This document shows, in pieces, positions 1 to 7,768 of a stretch of DNA of 64,000 nt. The notes under the pieces are model-generated. The model searched no databases, was not told the origin of the DNA, and saw nothing but the letters and a program-made list of their open reading frames with translations. Origin of the DNA: Beggiatoa leptomitoformis. GTDB taxonomy: Bacteria > Pseudomonadota > Gammaproteobacteria > Beggiatoales > Beggiatoaceae. The DNA is taken from positions 1,364,001 through 1,428,000 of the forward strand of contig NZ_CP012373.2 of assembly GCF_001305575.3 (NCBI RefSeq), written 5' to 3'. Made by a program: the position numbers and the translations under genes. The first letter of the stretch is position 1. Each line of letters opens with the position of its first letter.

Positions 1-153
1 TTTAAACAGTCTGATAGTTTGTTTAATCTGGGATTCGCACTCGCTAGTGTGCAATGTTTACCGCATGGCGTTTATGTCGCAATGAATGGACAGGTTTTTA
101 CATGGGATAATGTTGTAAAAAATAAGCTAAAAGGCGTATTTGAGCGGGGATAA
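1..153 (+). CDS. C-terminal end of an unidentified protein (5' end outside window)
   Basis: Frame 1 is open from the first base to a TAA at 151-153, giving 50 residues that end in KLKGVFERG. The stretch contains LGFALASVQCLPHGVYVAMNGQ and reads like real coding sequence, not chance. The start lies upstream of the window. I recognise no family. It points rightward, towards the convergent ATPase gene that ends at 362, so the 208 bases between them are a convergent intergenic region. Confidence 0.5.
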   Translation, partial: FKQSDSLFNLGFALASVQCLPHGVYVAMNGQVFTWDNVVKNKLKGVFERG

Positions 154-361
154 AATATTTTAGGTTTACAAATAGTTTTTGTAACTTTGCTAAATAATAC
201 TGACTTGGATTGTGCTGTTAGTATGTTGAGCATAAAGTAATCGCGTCTTTCAATTATCCAGTTGATATTAAATCAGAATCATAATTATCAGGGCTGGAAA
301 CCCAAAAAACTGGAGTGGTAATTTAAGATTATATTACAGTATGTTACCGAATTCAGGTGAC
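154..361. other. Convergent intergenic region, no gene seen
   Basis: This AT-rich stretch separates the partial gene from the leftward ATPase gene. It contains an AT-rich GAATCATAATTATC near 277-290 that loosely resembles half of a Fur site. No gene starts here, so I do not call it an operator. No clear hairpin with a T run was seen. Confidence 0.4.
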
Positions 362-2449
362 TTAGCGGAACTGTTTATACCGTGCGCCTGCCATTGCATT
401 TAAGAGTATTCCTATTGTTGTCCCATTATGTAGAAGGGCAGAGAGTATGGGCGAAACTACACCCGACACCGCACCGATGGTTAAACCCGTATTAATCGCA
501 GTGGATAAGTTAAAATGCCAATGAATCAGTTGCATCGTTGCTTTACTCAGGGCTTTAGCTTCCACTATTGTTGCAAGGTCATCATTGAGTAAAACCACGT
601 CAGCCGTTGCACGTGCTAAATCTGCGCCTTTGGGCATTGCAATACCCACCATTGCCGAAATCAGTGCAGGTGCATCATTTACCCCATCCCCCACAAAAGC
701 AACTTTATATCCTTGTGCTGTCAGTTGTTTGACAACCTTGGCTTTATCTTCGGGTTGACAATCTGCGTAAACATGGTCGATACCCAGTTCTGTTCCTAAC
801 GCCATCGCTTTGTCATGTTGGTCACCTGTTAGCATGACAATTTGTTGTATGCCCAGTTGGCGGAGGTGGTGGATAACCGTTTTTGCTTCAGGGCGGAGGT
901 GGTCACGTAGGGCAACCACACCTAGCGGATGGTTATCCATTGCGATGTACAGCAGCGTTTTACCTTGTTTGAGCAGGTTACTAATGGTGCGGTTAAAGCG
1001 TTTGAAAGATACTTTTTCGTGTTCTTCTAAAAAGTGACGGCTACCAATTGCTACCCGTTGTCCGTTGACATGGGTTGTGAGTCCGTGCGCAATTAAATAA
1101 TCAACTTCTTCGTGTTCTATATGTCCTATTTTTTCTTGGCGGGCAAATTGAACAATTGCATTTGCAATGGGATGGGTTGCATGTTCTTCAATGGAGGCAA
1201 CCAGTGCAAGTAAACGGTCAGGTTGCCAATCTTTTGGGAAAAAAGTCTTTATATCAGTAACTTCTAATAAACCACTGGTTAGTGTGCCTGTTTTGTCAAA
1301 AACAAAGGTGTCTGCTTCAGCTAGGTTTTCAATGGCTTGTCCACCACGAAATAGTAGGCCTTGTTTCGCGCCATGATACATAGCGGATTTAATGGCAACA
1401 GGTGTACCCAGTTTGAGAGCGCAGGCATAATCCACAAGGAAAACTGAGGCAAGACGGTCTATATCGCGGGTCAGCAGGTAAACTGCTGTTCCTAATCCTA
1501 ATGTGATGTAAACCCGTTTATTGGCAAGGTCTTCCGCTAAACATTGGGTTTTTGATTGTTGTTGGAGTGAATTTTCAATGAAATGGGCAATGCGGGCGGT
1601 CGTGGTTTCTGAGCCAACACGGGTGACGTGAATTCTAAGCCGTCCTTCTTCAATTACCGTTCCAGATAAGACTTTATCACCCATTTCCTTACGCACAGCA
1701 AGCGATTCGCCCGTGACAGAGGCTTGATTGACAGCGGCATTTCCACCAATGACTTTGCCGTCAATGGCTATCATATCGCCTGTGCCAACTTCTATGCAGT
1801 CACCTGCAATAAGTTCACTACAGTCGATTTGTAGTAGCGCGCCATCGCGTTCTACCCATGCTTGAGTTGGCAGGGGTTTGAGGAGATAGCGCAGTAGTGC
1901 ATCGCTGTGTCGTTCGGTTTTGTGTTCTAAATATTCACCTAGATTAAGTAAACCTTGCGTTGCAACGGCGGTGAAGTATTCTCCACGGCTAGCAGCCAGC
2001 CCGATAGCTAAACTGTCTAAAACTTCTACTTTAATGCCACGGGTGAATAATACAGTCGTGCCATGCCATATTGTTGGGGCAACAACGGCATAAGTCAGTA
2101 AACGACGGGCGGTGGGTTTGAGCAGGGGCAAACTAAGTAAACTAAGCCCTGCTACAAAAATACCCGCAGGACTAGGTGTAACCTCGTTATATTCACCATC
2201 AGGCAGGGTAATGGTAATTGCATCAGCAAAGCGTTCTTTAAACCAGCGGAAAATAGCCATGCGATGTGAGGCTTGTCCATCATAATTAACGACCACACTT
2301 CCCGCGATGGGATTTAGGCGTACGCTCCGCACACCACTTAAACTCGATAAACTGGCTTCTAAATGGAGATGGTCTAGCTTGCGGTTGGCGAGTCGTATGG
2401 ATTTAAAGCGTAAGCGTCGTGGTAGTTCGTGGACAAGTTCGATAGACAT
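362..2449 (-). CDS. P1B-type heavy-metal ATPase with degenerate CPC motif (ferrosome FezB-like candidate)
   Basis: This 695-residue P-type ATPase has a short N-terminal HMA-like domain (about 1-80) with the motif HELPRRLRFKS. Transmembrane helices follow, then the actuator TGES (about residue 250), the phosphorylation site DKTGTLT (about 383) and GDGVNDAP (about 590), and two C-terminal helices. The ion-path motif reads DYACALKLGTP near residue 341, so the usual first Cys and Pro of CPC are missing. Classical Cu and Zn exporters keep CPC or SPC, so the substrate is probably different. The gene is last in a leftward block of HMA-like and small membrane protein genes that diverges from feo. That context suggests iron, as in ferrosome P1B ATPases; this is inference. 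A 256-base gap with a hairpin precedes it, so it may have its own promoter or a processing site. Confidence 0.85.
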   Translation of the reverse strand: MSIELVHELPRRLRFKSIRLANRKLDHLHLEASLSSLSGVRSVRLNPIAGSVVVNYDGQASHRMAIFRWFKERFADAITITLPDGEYNEVTPSPAGIFVAGLSLLSLPLLKPTARRLLTYAVVAPTIWHGTTVLFTRGIKVEVLDSLAIGLAASRGEYFTAVATQGLLNLGEYLEHKTERHSDALLRYLLKPLPTQAWVERDGALLQIDCSELIAGDCIEVGTGDMIAIDGKVIGGNAAVNQASVTGESLAVRKEMGDKVLSGTVIEEGRLRIHVTRVGSETTTARIAHFIENSLQQQSKTQCLAEDLANKRVYITLGLGTAVYLLTRDIDRLASVFLVDYACALKLGTPVAIKSAMYHGAKQGLLFRGGQAIENLAEADTFVFDKTGTLTSGLLEVTDIKTFFPKDWQPDRLLALVASIEEHATHPIANAIVQFARQEKIGHIEHEEVDYLIAHGLTTHVNGQRVAIGSRHFLEEHEKVSFKRFNRTISNLLKQGKTLLYIAMDNHPLGVVALRDHLRPEAKTVIHHLRQLGIQQIVMLTGDQHDKAMALGTELGIDHVYADCQPEDKAKVVKQLTAQGYKVAFVGDGVNDAPALISAMVGIAMPKGADLARATADVVLLNDDLATIVEAKALSKATMQLIHWHFNLSTAINTGLTIGAVSGVVSPILSALLHNGTTIGILLNAMAGARYKQFR

Positions 2450-2705
2450 TTGAAATCTCTAAAATTAGCTGTATATTTTTTATTAAAACTCTACATTTAA
2501 GATATCGGATAAAACAATAAAATAGGGTCGTGCTAAATAAGTCAGTTAGAAAACTATATATGCTTATCTTTTTCTGTTCAGTTCCGCCCAATTTTTATTT
2601 CTCGTTATTTAAGTATCTAACTATAAGGATTCAAAGCGGATGTTATATATCTGGATACCACTGCTCTGTGCAGTAGTATCTGTATTTTTGCCGACAAAGA
2701 TGAGG
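2450..2705. other. Intergenic region with imperfect hairpin between ATPase and upstream gene
   Basis: No gene is seen. Positions 2654-2680 form an imperfect inverted repeat (GATACCACTGC, five-base loop, GCAGTAGTATC). It lies just after the stop of the leftward Pro/Gln-rich gene. It could be an attenuator or processing hairpin between that gene and the ATPase gene; there is no strong T run in the leftward direction. Confidence 0.35.
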
Positions 2706-3308
2706 CTATTTTTGTGATTCTGATTTAATTTCTGCCTCTGCATCTTGGAAGCGTTCTTTTACTTCTTCAATGCCACCTTGTAAGGTATTCCAAACTTTAA
2801 CTAATGATTTTATTGTATTTTTTTGTAGTGATTCGTTGGTGAGTAAGAAGGTTAGTGCCGCACCTGTAATTGCACCCTTTAAAAACCGTTCATCACGGAA
2901 ATTAAAAAAACTCGCAAAACTTTGGTCATGTGCGCCCGTTACAGGTGCAGGGGCTGGAAGTGGCGCATTATAAACGGGTGGATAGCCATAATAGTGTGCG
3001 GGTACTTGTCCTTGAGGCATCACGCCTTGTTGTGCATAGTAGGGTGGAGGAACGGGTGAATAGTAGGCTTGTGCATATTGAGCGTGTAGATGGGCGTGAT
3101 GAGGGTCGCATCCTTGATATGGATTGTATTGTTGAGGATAGCCAACGGGTGGTGCATAACCACCTTGTGGGGCGGTCTGTTGTTGTCCATAGTTTGGTGG
3201 GGGCGGATAAGCAGGGGGCATTTGTGCGGTTTGTTGTGCAACAGGTGGTACAGGCGCGCCTGCTTGAATATTGGTTTGAGGGTTTTGTGGTATTTGTTGA
3301 TTATCCAT
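2706..3308 (-). CDS. Pro/Gln/Tyr-rich protein with C-terminal membrane segment (YtxH-like), ferrosome-associated candidate
   Basis: The protein has 200 residues. About 1-125 are low complexity, dominated by Pro, Gln, Tyr, Ala and Gly (repeated PPP, YAQ, PQG patterns), so likely disordered. A single hydrophobic Gly/Ala segment follows (FLKGAITGAALTFLLTN, about 138-155). The C-terminus is a charged amphipathic helix (IEEVKERFQDAEAEIKSE). The hydrophobic-plus-coiled layout resembles YtxH-type proteins. The start almost touches the stop of the upstream gene (3311), so they are co-transcribed. Its role is unknown. A disordered, membrane-anchored protein beside a P1B ATPase and HMA proteins would fit a scaffold or coat for an iron compartment, but that is inference. 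Confidence 0.75.
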   Translation of the reverse strand: MDNQQIPQNPQTNIQAGAPVPPVAQQTAQMPPAYPPPPNYGQQQTAPQGGYAPPVGYPQQYNPYQGCDPHHAHLHAQYAQAYYSPVPPPYYAQQGVMPQGQVPAHYYGYPPVYNAPLPAPAPVTGAHDQSFASFFNFRDERFLKGAITGAALTFLLTNESLQKNTIKSLVKVWNTLQGGIEEVKERFQDAEAEIKSESQK

Positions 3309-3310
3309 AA

Positions 3311-3631
3311 TTAAGCACCTTTTTCTTGATTAAGCGTATAAATTAATGCAGTTCCTGCAACAAACATGGTTGCAACCGTTGCAAGATTGGAATGATGCGG
3401 GCTAATATTTTGTCCTATTGCGGTTACAACGGCGGTTGCAAGCCCAGTTGCTACCCCTGCTTTTAATACTTCGCCAACAGGATTTTTGCGGTCTTCTGGG
3501 GATTTGCGCAGTTGTGTTGCAGTCGCTACCGTACTGCCTATCATTGCGCCAAGAAACACATTGTGAAGTAATGAGGTTGTTTGTGGTGCAAGGGGGTAGA
3601 AGGTTGGATAGTAGTGTTCTGGATAACTCAT
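3311..3631 (-). CDS. Small glycine/alanine-rich membrane protein
   Basis: The protein has 106 residues and three hydrophobic segments: about 22-40 (VFLGAMIGSTVATA), 56-73 (LKAGVATGLATAVVTAIG) and 82-99 (LATVATMFVAGTALIYTL). The small-residue spacing (GxxxG and AxxxG) suits tight helix packing. The N-terminus is Tyr/Pro-rich, like its downstream neighbour. The stop of the upstream HMA-like gene (3631) overlaps its start by one base, so translation is coupled. I do not recognise a named family. Its place inside an ATPase-HMA block suggests a membrane component of the same compartment or transporter. Confidence 0.75.
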   Translation of the reverse strand: MSYPEHYYPTFYPLAPQTTSLLHNVFLGAMIGSTVATATQLRKSPEDRKNPVGEVLKAGVATGLATAVVTAIGQNISPHHSNLATVATMFVAGTALIYTLNQEKGA

Positions 3632-4008
3632 TATTTTTTATCCTTTAGAGGCATAAGTGGTAGTGCGTAAAGTAAGTCTATTTCTGTGAGTATGTGGGGA
3701 ATTTCTGAGGAAGAAGCCGATAACAAACGTTCCCACCATGTTGCTTGGATGCGTTGTGGGTCATAAACAATGAGCAGTGAAGCGGCGGGTTTATTGATAC
3801 GTAATTCGAGAATGCCTGGTAAAGTTGCGAGCTTGGTTTTTAGGAAGTTGTCGGATAAATTTGGCAAAATTGCCAATATGCCCGGTAGTAAGCGTAAGCG
3901 CAATCGTCCGTGAATATGATGAACTACCTGTAAATGGGGCAACACTTCTGGCAACCATTGCCAGTCTATGGGCTGTATTGGCGTGGACATATTTGTGTAA
4001 AAGGACAT
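3631..4008 (-). CDS. Small HMA-like (heavy-metal-associated type 2) protein
   Basis: The protein has 125 residues. The core reads VHHIHGRLRLRLLPGIL, then a helix, then ILELRINKPAASLLIVYDP. This is the beta-alpha-beta pattern of an HMA fold, but the metal-binding CxxC is absent and a HxxGRLR motif is present. The same motif recurs in the neighbouring protein (IHHIPGRLRVR) and in the ATPase N-terminus (HELPRRLRFK). The start could instead be the ATG at 3990; neither has a strong Shine-Dalgarno. It lies ten bases after the upstream gene, so it is in one leftward operon. Confidence 0.75.
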   Translation of the reverse strand: MSFYTNMSTPIQPIDWQWLPEVLPHLQVVHHIHGRLRLRLLPGILAILPNLSDNFLKTKLATLPGILELRINKPAASLLIVYDPQRIQATWWERLLSASSSEIPHILTEIDLLYALPLMPLKDKK

Positions 4009-4018
4009 CGTGCGTTAT

Positions 4019-4384
4019 TTATAAAAAGGCTTTTGCAAATGAAAGCATGGATGTTTCTAAACTCTTTTTAACAACAGCACCAAATAATGCATTGCCCAAT
4101 AATGCGCCCGTGTGGTTAGCAGCACTGCGTTGTGACAAGGCGGTCGTCAACCCGCTTTCTAAACAACCTACTTTGTGAAGTTGATATAGAATATCGTCCC
4201 CCGTCAAACAGCTAGGGTCATAATGGACTAATAAACTTCCTGTTTTTTGATTCATTTGACAACTTTCTATTCCGTTTAATTGCATTAGCAATACTTCTAA
4301 TTCGGCAAATTGACACGTTGCATACCGCAATTTGTCTGTCCGCACTCGCAACCGTCCGGGAATATGGTGAATATAGGCACTCAT
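4019..4384 (-). CDS. Small HMA-like protein, first gene of the leftward iron block
   Basis: The ATG at 4384 is preferred because GAGGAG lies a few bases upstream; a longer in-frame extension to 4429 has no such site. The 121-residue product starts MSAYIHHIPGRLRVRTDKL and continues with a beta-alpha-beta pattern (GIESCQMNQKTGSLLVHYDP), i.e. an HMA-like domain without CxxC. The C-terminal 40 residues are small and hydrophobic (NHTGALLGNALFGAVVKKSLE), perhaps a membrane-associated helix. It diverges from feoA, and a Fur-box-like site lies in the shared promoter region. Confidence 0.8.
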   Translation of the reverse strand: MSAYIHHIPGRLRVRTDKLRYATCQFAELEVLLMQLNGIESCQMNQKTGSLLVHYDPSCLTGDDILYQLHKVGCLESGLTTALSQRSAANHTGALLGNALFGAVVKKSLETSMLSFAKAFL

Positions 4385-4469
4385 AACTGTTCTCCTCTTA
4401 CAAAAAATAATCACGTAAAAACAATTCATCTGGCTTTAATATAGATTCTAAAGGGGATTATTTGCAAAC

Positions 4470-4488
4470 GCAAGTGAGAATCATTATT
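4470..4488. promoter_or_regulatory. Fur-box-like operator between divergent iron operons
   Basis: The 19 bases GCAAGTGAGAATCATTATT match 14 of 19 positions of the classical Fur consensus GATAATGATAATCATTATC, counted by eye. A second palindromic element, GATAATTATC, follows at 4496-4505. The site lies between the leftward HMA gene (start 4384) and feoA (start 4535), so one Fur dimer array could repress both operons when iron is plentiful. Confidence 0.6.
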
Positions 4489-4534
4489 ATTACAAGATAA
4501 TTATCTAACCATATAATCTATACAGGACATCGTC

Positions 4535-4804
4535 ATGCTGATGAACACACAAACATCGCTGCACAGTTACCCGCTCAACTTAGCACCAGAAGGGGAATGG
4601 CTGATTGTGAGTGCGATTAAAGCGGATAAACAAATTCATGCACGTTTAGCTGCGATGGGAATTGTTGAAGGCTGTGAGCTACAAGTGCTTAATCGACAAG
4701 CAACAAATGGTGGTTTTGTCGTGCGTTGTGGAGAAACGCGTTGGGCCATTGATAAAGGTATCGCCTATCGGATTTTTGTTACCACAGCCCCTGCTAAATC
4801 ATAG
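4535..4804 (+). CDS. feoA: FeoA-family ferrous iron transport accessory protein (first copy)
   Basis: The protein has 89 residues with the SH3-like FeoA core: HARLAAMGIVEGCELQVLNR, then GGFVVRCGETRWAIDKGIAYRIFV. FeoA is a small cytoplasmic partner needed for FeoB activity. AGGA lies about eight bases before the ATG. It is the first gene of feoA-feoA-feoB-feoC, directly downstream of the Fur-box-like site. Two tandem FeoA proteins before FeoB is a known arrangement. This copy has a 15-20 residue N-terminal extension compared with the second. Confidence 0.92.
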   Translation: MLMNTQTSLHSYPLNLAPEGEWLIVSAIKADKQIHARLAAMGIVEGCELQVLNRQATNGGFVVRCGETRWAIDKGIAYRIFVTTAPAKS

Positions 4805-4819
4805 GAGTTACCATTTAAT

Positions 4820-5053
4820 ATGATGCGTTTAAATGAGTTAAAGATTGGTGAAGATGGCGTGGTGAAAGGGTTTGATAAAAGTGTTCCGGGATATCGTCAA
4901 AAATTATTAGCCATGGGCTTAACACCCGGAACCGCTTTTACCATTACCCGTTATGCCCCTATCGGTGACCCAATAGAAATTCGAGTGCGCGATTTTGCAC
5001 TCAGCCTACGTAAAGATGAAGCAAACGCAATTTTAGTAGAAAAGAGGGCATAA
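4820..5053 (+). CDS. feoA: FeoA-family ferrous iron transport accessory protein (second copy)
   Basis: The 77-residue protein has the full FeoA pattern: MRLNELKIGEDGVVKGF, YRQKLLAMGLTPGTAFTITRYAPIGDPIEIRVRDFALSLRKDEA. Its stop overlaps the feoB start by one base (TAATG), indicating translational coupling. This is the copy closest to canonical FeoA in length and sequence. It starts 15 bases after the first feoA ends, with TAGGAG upstream. Confidence 0.95.
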   Translation: MMRLNELKIGEDGVVKGFDKSVPGYRQKLLAMGLTPGTAFTITRYAPIGDPIEIRVRDFALSLRKDEANAILVEKRA

Positions 5054-7368
5054 TGGCTAAATGGACTGTCGGGGTGATTGGTAACCCAAACTGTGGTAAG
5101 ACCACACTTTTTAATGCTTTAACAGGCTCTAAACAGCGGGTTGGTAACTGGCCTGGTGTTACCGTAGAACGCAAAACGGGTTACTACCGTTATGCAGATC
5201 AAAATATTGAATTAGTTGATTTACCTGGTATTTACTCTATAGATACCACGCCCGGACATACTTCATTAGATGAAGCTGTTGCTCAAGAATATACGCTTTC
5301 TGGCGAAGCGGATTTAATCATTAATATTATTGATGCCTCTAATTTAGAACGGAATTTATATCTCACAACGCAATTATTAGAAATGCACGTCCCCTTGTTG
5401 GTTGTGTTAAACATGATGGACATGCTGGCAGAACGTGGCACAACCATCGATATTGCCAAACTTTCAGAACAATTAGGCACACCTGTTATTCCTATCGTTG
5501 CCGCGAAAACAGAAGGTTTAGAATACCTTAAACAAAAAATTAATGAACATTGTGCGCGAAAAGAATTACCCCTTCATAAACCCAGCTATCCTGCTGTTTT
5601 AGAAGATGCATTACAAACATTAATTCCCCATGTTAAAACCATTCTCCCTGCGGAACATCAACCTTATCACCATTGGTTTAGTCTAAAACTCTTAGAAGAC
5701 ATCAATATCATTCAGCAACCCTTACCCTCTAGCTTGCATGAGCTGGTTAAACAACAGCAAATCATTGTCAAAGACAATTTAGATGAAGATATTGATATTA
5801 TCATCGCGGATGCACGTTATAGCTTTATCAACACAATTAACGACATCGCGGTTAAGAAAAACCGACAATTACACCGCTCGCTGTCTGACAAAATCGATAA
5901 CATCGTCCTCAATCGTCTTTTGGGAATACCGATTTTTTTAACTGTCATGTACTTAATGTTTTTATTTACGGTGAATATTGGCGGTGCGTTTATTGATTTC
6001 TTCGATATTCTCTTTGGCACGCTGTTTGTTGAAGGCTTTAGTCACTTACTCAGCTATTACGGTGTAAGTGATTGGATAGTCACTTTATTTGCCAATGGTA
6101 TAGGGGGAGGTGTGCAAGTGGTTGCGACTTTTATCCCTGTCATTGCATTTCTCTTCCTCTTTCTCTCCATGCTTGAAGACTCTGGCTATATGGCACGGGC
6201 AGCGTTTGTTATGGATAGATTTATGCGCTTTATCGGCTTACCAGGAAAATCCTTTGTACCCATGATTGTTGGCTTTGGCTGCAATGTCCCTGCCATCATG
6301 TCTGCACGCACACTAGAACACCGTCGTGACCGTTATTTAACTATCCTAATGAATCCCTTCATGTCATGCGGTGCGCGCTTGCCCGTTTATGCACTCTTTG
6401 CAGCAGCATTTTTTCCCGTTGGCGGACAAAATATTGTTTTCGGCTTATATCTAATCGGTATTCTCGTTGCGGTACTCACGGGTTTATTAATGAAACATAC
6501 CTTATTCAAAGGAGAAGCGGGCTACTTCGTCATGGAATTACCCGCTTATCATTTACCAACGGCAAAAAATATTCTCCTGCACACATGGGAACGACTAAAA
6601 GGCTTTGTCGTGCGGGCGGGTAAAGTGATTGTACCGATGGTTATTGTGATTAACTTTCTCAACTCATGGGGTATAGACGGCTCATTTGGTAAAGACAACA
6701 CAGACCAATCCGTTTTAAGCACAATCGGGCGTACTCTCACCCCTGCTTTTGAACCTATGGGCATTCGTGAAGATAACTGGCCAGCGGTTGTTGGCATTTT
6801 TACAGGTGTTTTGGCAAAAGAAGTTGTTGTTGGCACATTAGATGCGATTTATTCCCAAGAAGCCCAAGGCGAGACCATTAAAGAAGTGAAACCTTTTGAT
6901 TTATTGGCGGGTATTCAAAGCGCATTTGCTACCATTCCAGATAATTTAATATCTGTTTTCAGTAATTTACTTGACCCATTAGGTTTTCAAGCAGCAGAAT
7001 CTGATTCCCAAGAAACCAGTAGTGGAACATTTGCAGAAATGCGTCAACACTTTGATGGACAAATTGGTGCATTTGCTTTCTTACTATTTATTCTGATGTA
7101 TTTTCCTTGTACAGCGGCAACCGCAACCATTTATCGAGAAACCAGCGCGGGCTATGCGGTTTTTGTTGCTAGCTGGACAACAGGAGTGGCTTATTTCTCC
7201 GCAACTTTATTTTATCAAATAGCCAGTTATGCAGCACATCCTCTGCAAACACTATTTTGGGTTGGTTTATTGTTCAGCTTTCTTGCTTTTACCATTTTTA
7301 TCTTATACCTGCTAGGACAAAAACGGGGGCAACCGCTCGTACTTGCCAACTCGGAACAAACGGGCTAA
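5053..7368 (+). CDS. feoB: FeoB ferrous iron transporter (GTPase-permease)
   Basis: At 771 residues it is the usual length for gammaproteobacterial FeoB. The N-terminal G domain shows G1 GNPNCGKTT (10-18), the G3 motif DLPG (about 55), G4 NMMD (about 120) and a helical GDI domain to about 270. The membrane half has two Gate regions, including GFGCNVPAIMSARTLE and NPFMSCGARLPVY, and the C-terminal half contains FPCTAATATI. It imports Fe(II) across the inner membrane. It is translationally coupled to feoA. Confidence 0.98.
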   Translation: MAKWTVGVIGNPNCGKTTLFNALTGSKQRVGNWPGVTVERKTGYYRYADQNIELVDLPGIYSIDTTPGHTSLDEAVAQEYTLSGEADLIINIIDASNLERNLYLTTQLLEMHVPLLVVLNMMDMLAERGTTIDIAKLSEQLGTPVIPIVAAKTEGLEYLKQKINEHCARKELPLHKPSYPAVLEDALQTLIPHVKTILPAEHQPYHHWFSLKLLEDINIIQQPLPSSLHELVKQQQIIVKDNLDEDIDIIIADARYSFINTINDIAVKKNRQLHRSLSDKIDNIVLNRLLGIPIFLTVMYLMFLFTVNIGGAFIDFFDILFGTLFVEGFSHLLSYYGVSDWIVTLFANGIGGGVQVVATFIPVIAFLFLFLSMLEDSGYMARAAFVMDRFMRFIGLPGKSFVPMIVGFGCNVPAIMSARTLEHRRDRYLTILMNPFMSCGARLPVYALFAAAFFPVGGQNIVFGLYLIGILVAVLTGLLMKHTLFKGEAGYFVMELPAYHLPTAKNILLHTWERLKGFVVRAGKVIVPMVIVINFLNSWGIDGSFGKDNTDQSVLSTIGRTLTPAFEPMGIREDNWPAVVGIFTGVLAKEVVVGTLDAIYSQEAQGETIKEVKPFDLLAGIQSAFATIPDNLISVFSNLLDPLGFQAAESDSQETSSGTFAEMRQHFDGQIGAFAFLLFILMYFPCTAATATIYRETSAGYAVFVASWTTGVAYFSATLFYQIASYAAHPLQTLFWVGLLFSFLAFTIFILYLLGQKRGQPLVLANSEQTG

Positions 7369-7442
7369 AAACCATTTATGTCTGCACCCCTGATTTATCT
7401 TGTATCTGATACAGTGTGCGACATTGTTGTTTAGGAGAAACT

Positions 7443-7655
7443 ATGACACTAACAACACTAAAACTCTATTTAATTCAACGTAACCAAGTAACACTTACTG
7501 ATTTAGCCAATCATTTTAATCGTGACCCAGAAACGGTAAAAGCAGCATTAAGCCATTGGATACAAAAAGGCAAAGTCAAACACAATATTGCTGAAGCCTG
7601 CCAAAAAAGCTGTTGTAAAAATAATGGGATGGATATTTATGAATGGTTGGGATAA
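7443..7655 (+). CDS. feoC: FeoC-like winged-helix protein with Cys cluster
   Basis: The ATG at 7443 is chosen because AGGAG precedes it; the in-frame start at 7416 lacks a site. The 70-residue protein has a winged-helix N-terminal half (LIQRNQVTLTDLANHFNRDPETVKAALSHWIQKGKV) and a C-terminal ACQKSCCK with three Cys. This matches FeoC, which binds an iron-sulfur cluster and modulates FeoB. It is the last gene of the feo operon, 74 bases after feoB, and is followed by a perfect hairpin. Confidence 0.88.
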   Translation: MTLTTLKLYLIQRNQVTLTDLANHFNRDPETVKAALSHWIQKGKVKHNIAEACQKSCCKNNGMDIYEWLG

Positions 7656-7668
7656 TACGTAATTAAAG

Positions 7669-7697
7669 GGATAACATCGCCTTGAGCGATGTTATCC
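7669..7697 (+). terminator. Perfect 12-bp hairpin after feoC
   Basis: GGATAACATCGC, loop CTTGA, GCGATGTTATCC form a perfect 12-bp stem 13 bases after the feoC stop. No T run follows, so it may be an mRNA-end stabiliser or a weak terminator. Similar GGATAGC/GCTATCC-type hairpins occur after the genes ending at 33053 and 36177. Confidence 0.6.
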
Positions 7698-7768
7698 TAG
7701 CGGTGTTAGTCGCGCGATTTGAAAAAAACCATCTCTAACGCCTTGATGTTTACTTTATAATGAAAGCA

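Noticed and set aside
277-290. Fur-box-like half site near the window start
   Set aside because: It lies between convergent genes, with no promoter to control.
2930-3310. Rightward 126-codon frame opposite the Pro/Gln/Tyr-rich gene
   Set aside because: It is antisense to a low-complexity gene that is part of a coupled operon and shows no independent start signal.
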